Shown here: positions 33,125 through 41,600 of the stretch, piece by piece
How positions within the stretch are numbered: position 1 is the stretch's first letter
Layout of the letters: each line of letters starts with the position of its first letter
From: Paenibacillus albidus
Lineage (GTDB): Bacteria > Bacillota > Bacilli > Paenibacillales > Paenibacillaceae
Assembly: GCF_014644435.1 (NCBI RefSeq)
Contig: NZ_BMKR01000003.1
Span: 248,001 to 312,000, forward strand
Reading direction: 5' to 3'
DNA: 64,000 nt
Translations under genes and position numbers: made by a program
Notes under the pieces: model-generated
Seen by the model: only the letters and a program-made list of their open reading frames with translations
What the model was told of the DNA's origin: nothing
Databases searched by the model: none

Positions 33125-34213
33125 TCACCGAGACAATCCCTCTTGCAGCAGCCGGAAGGCCTCCTTCAGCCGCTCTTTGGGCAGTGCCGCATACCGGTCG
33201 CCGATGGTCACCTCATTGAAGCAGGTGCCGGAACCGCTCTCCCGCAATGACGAGATCAAACCTATGCCCGTTTCTTCATAAACAGTAATCAGAAGGGGCT
33301 CAAGCTGTTCTTGGGGCAGGGAGAAATGCACATGAAACATGTTGGTCACCGGCACCTCCGGCAGGGTGGACACCCGTGGACAGGCATTGAAATAAGCCGC
33401 CAGTTCCTTGGCTTCCTCATAATATTGGCCCATCCGCTGTTCTCTTAACCCGAAATAATAGTCCGCTGTGAGGATGTATGGATACAGGCTAACTAAATCC
33501 CCGCCATGCCGACGTTTCCAAATCTTCGACTCTTCCATGACCTCTTTATCCCCGGCCAGAACCGCTCCGGCAATACCACCGATCCCTTTATAGACGGAGA
33601 TATAGACACTGTCAAACAGCCCACAGACCTCGGCAGCCGTTCTCCCGTAATAAGGAAGGCTCTCCAATAACCTGGCCCCATCCAGATGGAGCTTGATCCC
33701 CTTCTTGTGGCAATAGGAGGATATAGCCTCCAGTTCGGCGTATTCGGGCAGCTGCCCGCCAATCTCTCGCTGCGGCAGCTCCAGGAGCAGGCAGGAAATA
33801 TCCTGCTCCAGATTCACCACATCTTCCAGCCGGATCAGACGATCTTTATCCGCCAGCAATATGGGCTCTATATGATGAAGCTCCTTCAGACCATCTTGTT
33901 CATGAATTTCCAGGTGGCATAGAGGGTGATAGGCCACTCTTTTCAGCTGCTGCCGGTCACACCAGATCCGCAAGGCAATCTGCTGTGCCATGGTGCCGCT
34001 GGGAAAAAATACGGCAGCCTCTTTGCCAAGCACCTTCGCCATTTTTGCTTCAAACTCTTCAATTACTTTTCCCGTTCCATATATATCACTGGCCAGAGTG
34101 TCCTCTATCTCCCGAAACGCTGCGGTTAAGACCGAGACCTCTCTTTTTCCATGACCTGTCACAGGATTGGGCGTTTCATTAAACGCCTCTAGCAATGTAA
34201 GATGCTCCTTCAT
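33125..34213 (-). CDS. Threonine aldolase family PLP enzyme (beta-eliminating lyase fold)
   Basis: A 362-residue fold-type I PLP enzyme. FFPSGTMAQQIALRI is the phosphate-binding stretch, KLHLDGARLLESLPYYG has the Asp that contacts the PLP nitrogen, and the Schiff-base Lys is in SVYISVYKGIGGIAGAVLAG. This resembles low-specificity L-threonine aldolase (Thr to Gly plus acetaldehyde). The rather divergent sequence means a related amino-acid lyase is possible. The start has GGAG-rich sequence upstream (GGGGGAGTAGGAGCAG). It follows aspA by 6 bases, so the pair forms an operon of amino-acid breakdown enzymes. Confidence 0.85.
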   Translation of the reverse strand: MKEHLTLLEAFNETPNPVTGHGKREVSVLTAAFREIEDTLASDIYGTGKVIEEFEAKMAKVLGKEAAVFFPSGTMAQQIALRIWCDRQQLKRVAYHPLCHLEIHEQDGLKELHHIEPILLADKDRLIRLEDVVNLEQDISCLLLELPQREIGGQLPEYAELEAISSYCHKKGIKLHLDGARLLESLPYYGRTAAEVCGLFDSVYISVYKGIGGIAGAVLAGDKEVMEESKIWKRRHGGDLVSLYPYILTADYYFGLREQRMGQYYEEAKELAAYFNACPRVSTLPEVPVTNMFHVHFSLPQEQLEPLLITVYEETGIGLISSLRESGSGTCFNEVTIGDRYAALPKERLKEAFRLLQEGLSR

Positions 34214-34219
34214 CTGCTC

Positions 34220-35647
34220 CTACTCCCCCTCAGCTTCCCGCTTCTCCCCGGCTATTCCCGGGTGTGTCATTTCGTAAGGGTCCAGAATCAGGTTCAACTC
34301 TTCCTCGGACAGCACATTATATTTCAGGCATAATTCGCGCACCGATTTACCGGAGAGGATCGCCTCCCTGGCAATTCGCGAGACTGTCTCATATCCAAGA
34401 TGCGGATTGACTGCCGTAATAATCCCTACACTTGTCTCAACATCGCGGGCTGTTTTTTCGTGGTTGGCCTCAATTCCGGATAGACAATAATCCGTGAATA
34501 CCCGAAACGAATTGTTCATAATGCTGATCGACTGAATCAGGTTAAAGACCAGTACCGGCTCCATCACATTCAGTTCAAGCTGACCGGCCTGCGAGGCCAG
34601 ACAGATCGTATGGTCATTGCCAATGACCTGAAAAGCCACCTGATTGATTACCTCTGCCATGACAGGATTCACCTTGCCGGGCATAATCGAAGACCCCGGC
34701 TGACGGGAGGGCAGGGAAATTTCATTAAAGCCTGTACGCGGGCCGGAAGCCATCAGCCGCAGATCATTCGCAATTTTGGACATATTCATCATGCAGACCT
34801 TGAGGGAGGCCGATACCTCGGTGTAGGCATCGGTATTCTGAGTAGCATCCACCAAATGCTCGGCGGTGGTTAATGGCAGCTCCGTAATCTCCGCCAGATA
34901 TTCCACAACATAGCCAATATACAAAGGATCGGCGTTAAGGCCTGTCCCTACAGCCGTTGCCCCCATGTTAACCTCGTACAGATGCTGCCGGGTGCCTGCA
35001 ATCCGTTCAATATCGCGGGCCAGCACCCGCCGGTAAGCTTCGAATTCCTGACCCAGCCGGATCGGAACAGCATCCTGCAGGTGAGTGCGGCCCATTTTGA
35101 TTACAGGGTCGAACTCCTGGGCTTTCTGCTGGAACACATCATGCATCCGCCCCATTGTGGCGAGCAGTCCATCCAACATGCGCAGTACGGAGATATGTAT
35201 GGCCGTGGGGAAAGCGTCGTTGGTCGACTGCGCCATGTTCACATGGGAGTTGGGGCTGAGGCTGAAATAATCGCCTTTTTCCTTGCCGAGCAGCTCCAGT
35301 GCACGATTGGCGATCACCTCATTGGCATTCATATTCACGGATGTGCCAGCGCCGCCCTGGATCGGATCGACGATAAACTGGTCATGCCACTGGCCGGCAA
35401 TGATCTCTTCGGCAGCCGTAACGATGACATCACCAAGCCCCCGATACAGCCGGCCCACCTTCATATTCGCTAGAGCAGCCGCTTTCTTGACAACAGCCAT
35501 GGCAATAATCAACTCCCGGTGGATCGTATAGCCGGTAATCGGAAAATTCTCCAGCGCCCGCAAGGTCTGTATTCCGTAATAGGCGTCTACCGGAACCTCT
35601 TTGGTACCCAAAAAATCTTTTTCTGTACGAAATGGTGCGCTCGTCAT
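34220..35647 (-). CDS. aspA: Aspartate ammonia-lyase
   Basis: A 475-residue member of the fumarase/aspartase superfamily. The signature GSSIMPGKVNP is the catalytic SS loop. Other family blocks present are SPNSHVNMAQSTNDAFPTA, GRTHLQDAVPIRLGQEF and TAEHLVDATQNTDAYTEVSA. The TAEHLVDATQNTD version and the N-terminal DFLGTKEVPVDAYYGIQTLR favour aspartase over fumarase C. It converts aspartate to fumarate and ammonia in the cytoplasm. GGGAGGGA lies 4 bases before the ATG. First gene of the two-gene operon with the threonine aldolase. Confidence 0.94.
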   Translation of the reverse strand: MTSAPFRTEKDFLGTKEVPVDAYYGIQTLRALENFPITGYTIHRELIIAMAVVKKAAALANMKVGRLYRGLGDVIVTAAEEIIAGQWHDQFIVDPIQGGAGTSVNMNANEVIANRALELLGKEKGDYFSLSPNSHVNMAQSTNDAFPTAIHISVLRMLDGLLATMGRMHDVFQQKAQEFDPVIKMGRTHLQDAVPIRLGQEFEAYRRVLARDIERIAGTRQHLYEVNMGATAVGTGLNADPLYIGYVVEYLAEITELPLTTAEHLVDATQNTDAYTEVSASLKVCMMNMSKIANDLRLMASGPRTGFNEISLPSRQPGSSIMPGKVNPVMAEVINQVAFQVIGNDHTICLASQAGQLELNVMEPVLVFNLIQSISIMNNSFRVFTDYCLSGIEANHEKTARDVETSVGIITAVNPHLGYETVSRIAREAILSGKSVRELCLKYNVLSEEELNLILDPYEMTHPGIAGEKREAEGE

Positions 35648-35757
35648 ACTATCCCTCCCGAATTAAATGCTACGGTCAATCTCAAGCATACATGAAAGCA
35701 TCGGCTCCGGCAAAACCTTGTTTGCCTTAGCTGTTATTACCTCGGCGTTTCCGTCAA

Positions 35758-35928
35758 TTACAACCGGCCAGACGGAGCAACCTCCACTGTTTCCGTTTGT
35801 AAACTTGTGCCCACCGCGGCCGTTTCCTCTTTTAATTTGTCATTTTCGTCTTTCAGCTGTTTGTTTTCTTCCTGAAGTTTGCTGATTTCGGTCTTAACTG
35901 TTCTACATTTTCTCCCGGCGCACCTGTA
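35758..35928 (-). pseudogene. Orphan coiled-coil C-terminal fragment
   Basis: On the minus strand a 56-codon frame bounded by stops encodes a strongly heptad-patterned segment, KLQEENKQLKDENDKLKEET, followed by a short acidic tail ending at 35758. It has no ATG, GTG or TTG start or ribosome binding site, and a TAA at 35929-35931 closes it upstream. The pattern is too regular for random sequence, so it is probably the surviving 3' end of a gene, perhaps one of the secreted proteins that carry such coils. It lies between the ArsR terminator and aspA on the same strand; the rest of the 367-base gap holds only that terminator. Confidence 0.55.
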
Positions 35929-35976
35929 TTATCCGTTGACGATGAGCAGAATGATTTGGGCTCAATTCATTAAAAA

Positions 35977-36003
35977 CAAAAAGAGACCCTCAACAGGTCT
36001 CTT
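35977..36003 (-). terminator. Intrinsic terminator of the SRPBCC-ArsR operon
   Basis: AAGAGACC (35981-35988) and GGTCTCTT (35996-36003) form the stem, with a T-rich tail on the minus strand, 12 bases after the ArsR stop. Confidence 0.8.
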
Positions 36004-36014
36004 CTCTATAACTG

Positions 36015-36341
36015 CTATTCATTCTCCGACTCTACGTATTGTTTAAGCAACGCCAGTTTGTCATCCCAGTATTGGTCAAAAAAAGCCAGCCAATCCTTAA
36101 GCTGCGCCAAGGGCTCCGGCCGCAGCCTGTACCGCGTCTCCCTGCCGGTTCGGCGGCTGTGCAGCAGTCCGGCATCCAACAGAACATGCAGATGTTTGTT
36201 GACGGCTGATCGGCTGATCGGAAAACAGTCCGAGATGGCGGCGATCGGCATCTCCTTGTCCGCTAACAGCGTCAGCAGCCTGCGCCGGGTGGGATCGGCA
36301 ACGGCTTGAAACACATCGGGCTTAAAGGCGGGTTCGCCCAT
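36015..36341 (-). CDS. ArsR-family winged-helix repressor
   Basis: The 108-residue product starts at the ATG at 36341, two bases after the stop of the SRPBCC gene. The start codon is chosen because the family begins with FQAVADPTRRRLLTLL, which follows directly. The helix-turn-helix PIAAISDCFPISRSAVNKHLHVL and the wing GRETRYRL are intact. The metal-sensing Cys motif of classical ArsR proteins is absent, as usual in members paired with SRPBCC proteins. It probably represses its own operon through the palindrome at 36787-36810. Confidence 0.9.
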   Translation of the reverse strand: MGEPAFKPDVFQAVADPTRRRLLTLLADKEMPIAAISDCFPISRSAVNKHLHVLLDAGLLHSRRTGRETRYRLRPEPLAQLKDWLAFFDQYWDDKLALLKQYVESENE

Positions 36342-36342
36342 T

Positions 36343-36768
36343 TCAGACCCCGATTGCTGCGGGAAGCTTCTCGGAGACGATGCCTTCCCAACCGCCTTCC
36401 ATAATTCCGCGGATAACCGGGTGCGGCTGCCCGAATTCCGTGCTTTTGCCGGCATCCCAGCCCGAATGAATCAGCGTGAATTCCGTCTTCCCTTCTTCCA
36501 GTGCCTGCAATTCAAACGTCAGATGCCAATCCTTGCCCCAGTCCAGACTCAGCCGGTGCGGTGCGTCCAGCTCGGTTACTTTGCAAGGGGAATCTCCGAA
36601 AGGCCCCGCATGCAGGATAAATTCATGGCCCAGCACGGGCTCGAAGGTATTGGGCATCCACCAGGATGCCAGCCCTTCGGAGGTGGCCACAGCCTTCCAT
36701 ACTTGTTCTATCGGAGCCTGTAGGACAATCTTTTTTATAATCGGCGGCAATGCTTGCGGTGTATTCAT
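36343..36768 (-). CDS. SRPBCC / AHSA1-domain protein
   Basis: The product is 141 residues from the ATG at 36768 (GGAGGGA 4 bases upstream; an earlier in-frame start lies inside the operator). IKKIVLQAPIEQVWKAVATSEGLASWWMP is the typical AHSA1 opening, and GGWEGIVSEKL the C-terminal helix. The fold makes a hydrophobic ligand-binding cavity. Its ligand and biological role are unknown. It forms a two-gene unit with the ArsR repressor, an arrangement common in Firmicutes. Confidence 0.88.
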   Translation of the reverse strand: MNTPQALPPIIKKIVLQAPIEQVWKAVATSEGLASWWMPNTFEPVLGHEFILHAGPFGDSPCKVTELDAPHRLSLDWGKDWHLTFELQALEEGKTEFTLIHSGWDAGKSTEFGQPHPVIRGIMEGGWEGIVSEKLPAAIGV

Positions 36769-36786
36769 AGGTTCCCTCCAGATTAA

Positions 36787-36810
36787 ATGTAACACCCTAA
36801 GGTGTTACAT
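36787..36810. promoter_or_regulatory. Operator: perfect 10-bp inverted repeat
   Basis: ATGTAACACC (36787-36796) and GGTGTTACAT (36801-36810) form a perfect dyad with a 4-base centre. On the minus strand it starts 2 bases beyond the -10 of the SRPBCC-ArsR promoter and ends 18 bases before the first ATG, so a bound repressor would cover the transcription start. Confidence 0.8.
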
Positions 36811-36812
36811 TG

Positions 36813-36841
36813 ATTTTATAGATCCAACGGTATTTCGTCAA
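36813..36841 (-). promoter_or_regulatory. Sigma-A promoter of the SRPBCC-ArsR operon
   Basis: Minus strand TTGACG (36841-36836), 17-base spacer, TAAAAT (36818-36813). It is immediately followed by the operator palindrome. Confidence 0.75.
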
Positions 36842-36848
36842 CTAAAAC

Positions 36849-36869
36849 AAAAAAGACCCCGTAGGGTCT
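36849..36869 (-). terminator. Intrinsic terminator of the MATE gene
   Basis: AGACCC (36854-36859), loop CGTA, GGGTCT (36864-36869), with TTTTTTG following on the minus strand just after the MATE stop region. It lies immediately upstream of the ArsR operon promoter. Confidence 0.75.
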
Positions 36870-36874
36870 CTTCC

Positions 36875-38266
36875 TTAGATCAGACGGTGCCGGACCCATT
36901 TATCCCCAAAGAAACGCTTGAGGAATATGGTGCCCCTGATGCCCCATTCGATATTCATGGCTAACCACACGCCGATAATTCCGAAGCCAAACACGATGCC
37001 GAGCAGGTAGCCCAGCACTACGCGGAATAGCCACATCGACAGCATGGAGACCATGGAGGTGAACTTGGAATCACCCGCAGCCCGCAGCGCCGAAGGTGTA
37101 ATAAAGCTGGCCGACCATAACGGAATTTGGGCAATCGTATTGATGAGCAGCACGATAAAGATATCGCCCACGATCTCGGCAGGCGGATGAAACAGAGAGA
37201 CCAGCGGATAGAAAAAGGGCAGAATCAGCACGCCCATAAGCACAAACGAAGCCGACGACAGCACGAGAAAGGATTTCACAAATTTTCGCGCATCCTGAAC
37301 CTGACGTCCTCCCATACATTGGCCGACCACCGTAATCAGGGTCAGGGACAAAGCATTGGCGGGAATCTGCATGACCCCGGCCAGGGAAGAGACAATTGCA
37401 TTGGTGGCAATGGCATAGGTGCCAAGACTGACAATAAAGATCTGGGTCAGAATCTTGCCGCCGTTAAAAAACATCTGTTCCGCCGCAAAGGGCAGGCCTA
37501 TGAACATGATTTTTTTGAGCATCGACCAGTTCAGTAGCAGGAGATCCCGCAGCTTGATATGCAGGCTGCTGTCCAGCCGGAACAAGTAATACAGCGCACA
37601 GGCTGCCCCTATGTATCTGGCGATGTTCACCGACAGTGTCATGCCCAGAACGCCCATATTCAGGCCATTGATAAACACAAAGTTCAAAGCCACATACAGC
37701 AGGTTCATAATCAGTGAAAGGTACAAGGAAGCGGTCGTTCTGCCAATACCGCGCAGCGCCCCGCACACCGCCTCGACCACGGCAATCCCCAGGTAGGACA
37801 CGCTGCTCCCGATCAAATAGGTCCGGGCGTGATCCATGACTTCCGGTGAGGCCGAACCGAACAGCAGCTGCAGCAGCGGATTATGGAGAATAATACCGAA
37901 CAAACCAATACATAAGGCCATCAGAGAGACGGAGGAGACGGCTCCTGCGGCGGCTTTGGACACCATCAGCTCATTGCCGCTGCCTTTATACTGCGCTACC
38001 ACTACGGTTCCCCCGGTAGATACCGCTATGAACACACTAATCAGAAAAATATTCAGTGAATCTATCATACTCACTGCACTCACCGCCGCCACACCCGACG
38101 AGCTGATCATGGCCGTATTCACAAGATTCAGCCCAACGACGAAAGCCTGATCGATCAGCAAGGGGAGGAACAACGCAATCATCTGACGGTAGTCTATCGA
38201 TTCACCGGTAAAGTACTTATCGAGAAATAGATGACCGCGCTTCAGATTTAACTTGGGCTCTGGCAT
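36875..38266 (-). CDS. MATE family efflux transporter
   Basis: The product is 463 residues from the ATG at 38266 (AAAGAAGTGA upstream). It has about 12 membrane helices in two similar halves, with family landmarks LPLLIDQAFVVGLNLVNTAM, YLGIAVVEAVCGALRGIGRT and GLPFAAEQMFFNGGKILTQI. It should export drugs or metabolites in exchange for sodium or protons. The substrate is unknown. The gene stands between tRNA-Leu (same strand, separated by a terminator) and the ArsR unit. Confidence 0.9.
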   Translation of the reverse strand: MPEPKLNLKRGHLFLDKYFTGESIDYRQMIALFLPLLIDQAFVVGLNLVNTAMISSSGVAAVSAVSMIDSLNIFLISVFIAVSTGGTVVVAQYKGSGNELMVSKAAAGAVSSVSLMALCIGLFGIILHNPLLQLLFGSASPEVMDHARTYLIGSSVSYLGIAVVEAVCGALRGIGRTTASLYLSLIMNLLYVALNFVFINGLNMGVLGMTLSVNIARYIGAACALYYLFRLDSSLHIKLRDLLLLNWSMLKKIMFIGLPFAAEQMFFNGGKILTQIFIVSLGTYAIATNAIVSSLAGVMQIPANALSLTLITVVGQCMGGRQVQDARKFVKSFLVLSSASFVLMGVLILPFFYPLVSLFHPPAEIVGDIFIVLLINTIAQIPLWSASFITPSALRAAGDSKFTSMVSMLSMWLFRVVLGYLLGIVFGFGIIGVWLAMNIEWGIRGTIFLKRFFGDKWVRHRLI

Positions 38267-38302
38267 AAGTTCACTTCTTTTACTTGGAATTTTGGCTCCT
38301 GA

Positions 38303-38332
38303 AAAAGAAAAAAGGCTCTTCATATGAAGAGC
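38303..38332 (-). terminator. Intrinsic terminator of tRNA-Leu
   Basis: GCTCTTCATATGAAGAGC (38315-38332) is a perfect palindrome followed on the minus strand by CTTTTTTCTTTTT. It lies 36 bases beyond the tRNA 3' end and upstream of the MATE gene. Confidence 0.85.
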
Positions 38333-38367
38333 TTGCTTGATGAGCACTGCCTTTATTTATCTAAGGA

Positions 38368-38451
38368 TGCGGTCGAGAGGACTCGAACCTCCACGGTATT
38401 GCTACCACACGGACCTGAACCGTGCGCGTCTGCCAATTCCGCCACGACCGC
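38368..38451 (-). tRNA. tRNA-Leu (CAG anticodon)
   Basis: The 84-base type II tRNA has a GCGGTCG/CGACCGC acceptor stem with discriminator A, a D-arm with GGCGGAATTGGCAGACGC, anticodon stem CACGG/CCGTG around the loop TTCAGGT (anticodon CAG), a long variable arm and T-arm GGTTCGAGTCC. CCA is not encoded. A sigma-A promoter lies about 35 bases upstream and a terminator downstream, so it is a single-gene transcription unit. Confidence 0.96.
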
Positions 38452-38486
38452 AAGAAATGAAAACTTGTAACGCAGTGCAAGAATTA

Positions 38487-38515
38487 ATATACCATGCTTC
38501 CAAGAAAAGAGCAAT
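38487..38515 (-). promoter_or_regulatory. Promoter of tRNA-Leu
   Basis: Minus strand TTGCTC (38515-38510), 17-base spacer, TATATT (38492-38487), followed by the tRNA 5' end at 38451. Confidence 0.7.
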
Positions 38516-38523
38516 AGAAAATA

Positions 38524-38565
38524 CAAAAAAAATTCCGGCCATTCTCCGAAGAAAACGGCCGGAAT
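38524..38565 (-). terminator. Intrinsic terminator of the SLH nucleotidase gene
   Basis: ATTCCGGCC (38532-38540) pairs with GGCCGGAAT (38557-38565); the minus strand continues TTTTTTTTG. Confidence 0.85.
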
Positions 38566-38606
38566 CCTTATTGCGTCTTATTGACTAATCATGCCGTGGT
38601 AAAGCT

Positions 38607-41600
38607 CTATGAAGCCTGCTCCAGCATGCGGTAGACGATAACCGCAGCCTGTGCACGGTTTGCGATACTCTTCGGTGCAAACTTGGCCGCACCTACACCG
38701 TTGATAATCCCCAGTTTGGTCAACTGAGCAACAGATTCCTTGGCATAGGAGGCTATGCTGGCCTTGTCGCCGAATTTGCTGAGTTCGGCATTGTTGTCCA
38801 CCGGCTGCAGCTTTTCCTTCAGCGCATTGGCAACCATAATGGCCATTTCTTCGCGGGTAATTTCACGTCCCGGTTCAAATTTGCCGTTGCCCGTTCCTTT
38901 GACAAGTTCTGATTGTACGGCAGCCGCGATATAATCCGCATACCATGCACCTGCCTTGACATCCGAGAACTTGCTTGCTGCTCCGGTAGCTTGCAGATTC
39001 AAGGCACGAACCAGCATAGTAACGAATTCGGCGCGGGTCACGTTTTTGGCTGGCGCAAAGGTATTGGCATCCAGCCCGTTAATGATCCCTTTCTCATACA
39101 AAAACTCGATAGCTTCCTTGGCCCAGGCTACCTTGCCCAGATCCTTGAAGGTAAGGGCCGGCGCTGCAGTTGCTGCCGGTGTTGCTGTGGCTGCAGGCGT
39201 AGCACTAGGTGTAGCAGACGGTGCCGGAGTTGGCGTAGCGGTCGGAACCGGAACTGTCCCGCCTCCGCTTCCACCACCACTTCCGCCGCCAGGAGCCGGC
39301 GTGGACACAGGTGCCATATTGTTCGTAATACGTCCTTCAATAACCGCCTTAATCGGACCGCCTTGGAAAGTCTTCACAATATAATTGTAGAATACATCCA
39401 GGTCAATCGGACCGGCCAGGGACTTGCTGGCTTGGGTCAGAACTTTGTAGTTATCCCCGCCCGCTGCCATGAAATTATTCACTACAGCCGTGTAGTTCTG
39501 GTTCGGATTAATCGGTGTTCCATCGGTCAGCGTAAGACTGGAAATACGCTCTGCAACCGGAAGGTACATGTTGGCTGTGTATTTAAGTCCGGAAATTTGC
39601 AGCGTTTTGATATCAGCTGTTCCATCCGCTTTGACATTCCATTGCTGCTCCAGCAATGTCTTGATTTGCGCACCGGTCAGCGTCAGCTTCACCAGCGTGT
39701 TGCCGAACGGTTGCACCTTGGCCAGATCGCCAAACGTTACATTGCCGCTTGGAAGATCGGCACGAATGCCGCCCGGGTTCATGAAGGCAAAGTCCGCAGG
39801 ACCTGCACCATCCTCAAAGTTAGCACTGCGCATAGCATCGGCAATCAGATTACCCAGGGCAGATTCCTTGGTGTAAGTATCTGTGCGGGTCACTGTTCCG
39901 TCTGTAGTCCCTACAGGTTTAGTCAGTTCAGGATGTTTGTCAAGATACTTCTTCACCAGAGCAGCTGTTTCAGCATCCGGTGTTTTACCTTCATGGAACG
40001 TAGACTCCACAGTCGCGGTTTTCACCTTGACATCCTTCGTGTCAGAGTCGATAACCAGCTTGATGTCTTCAAACGCCGTACCGTAAGAGTACGCCTGTAC
40101 AATCAGCTTGTTGTTCACGGTGCCGTTGGCAAGGGCATGGTTGTCGCCCGCCACAATTACGTCAATCGGAGAATCTGCCGGAAGTGCTTTGGCCAGATCC
40201 GCAGCTTCACCCGTAGTCACACCATCTTTGGTCGAGGCCGGATCATGTGCAAGCACAATAATGGTCTCCACACCTTGATCCTGAAGTTCTTTGGCATATT
40301 TGTTTACTGCAGCCACTTCTTCTTCTACAGAAAGGAAACGTACACCTTCTGTCCCCGCAGGAGATACCTTGCTTGGCGTGGACTTGGTCACAAGGCCGAT
40401 GAAGCCGATGTCGATTCCGCCTACGTTTTTGATCACATATGGTTTGATGATCGGTTTACCGGTTGCCGCATCCACGGCGTTCGCATTGATGTAGTCAAAA
40501 TTAGCGCCTGCATGAATGATTTTGGTGTCTTTCGGGTTAGGCCCCCCAAAAATCTGAGCCTTCAACGCCGCAACACCCTGGTCAAATTCATGGTTGCCCA
40601 GTGAACCCACATCGAATTTCATCAGGTTCATCCATTCCATAGTCGGCTCGTCCTTCTCAAGCGAAGACACAGGGGCCGACGCGCCTACAGAGTCCCCGTT
40701 ATGGAACAGGAGGGTGTTCGGATATTTAGCGCGTGCTTCTTTCAGATAGGCAGCAAGAATCGCTGCTGTTCCTACAGACTTGCCACTCACCGTAGAAACC
40801 GTGTCCAGTTGGCCGTGGAAGTCGTTAATGCCAATCAGGTGGACTTCTACGTCTTCAGGAGCCAGCGGCTCTTGGTTAGACAGATCGAACTTGTAGATTC
40901 CGAAATCCTTGCCGTTCCGTTTACCGGTATCGGTAATAGAAGCCGGCAATACCGCTGCAGCATCAGGTGTACTGGTAAAAGTAACATTCGTGCTGGCCGG
41001 AAGCGGAGCCAAAGACCAGTTGCCGTCGGCTGTCGGATCAATAGTCCCTTTGGCTGTAATATAATCCATCAGAATCTGACGGTTCTCTTCCTGAGAATCC
41101 ACGATCATCTCTGAACCTTTGACAGTCGGGAAGTTACCGCCGCCGCTGGCGCGGTAGTTATTGGTCACAACGATGAACTCCTGATTGAGGTTCAGCGGCG
41201 CTCCGTTGAAGGTTACATTCTTCACACGACTGGATTTCGGATTAATTAACTTTCCGTCCACTCCGTATTTTGGTTCTTTGGTCACATCAATACGGTATTT
41301 GATACCGTCAATCACATCAAAGTTAAAGACCTGGAAAGTCTCACTGAGCAAAGGCTGTTCCGTTGTAAGCTCCGGCTTGATTGTATTGAATGCACCTGCA
41401 CTCATTTCCAGCCATTCTTTGACTGTTGAACCCTTTACCTTGATGGCTTTGAGGGTATTGTCATAAAGGTACAAGTCACTCGCGCTGCGGATCGTCAGGT
41501 TGCCCTGCTTGATTGCCGTATACTCTGACGGGCCGTTGCGTCCTGCTTTGAACGGTGCGCCTACGCTAAGAATCGGCAGATCCTTGTATTGTGGAAGATT

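Noticed and set aside
38913..40604. 563-codon plus-strand frame opposite the nucleotidase gene
   Set aside because: It is antisense to conserved 5'-nucleotidase and SLH sequence, with low-complexity Cys/Arg stretches typical of shadows.
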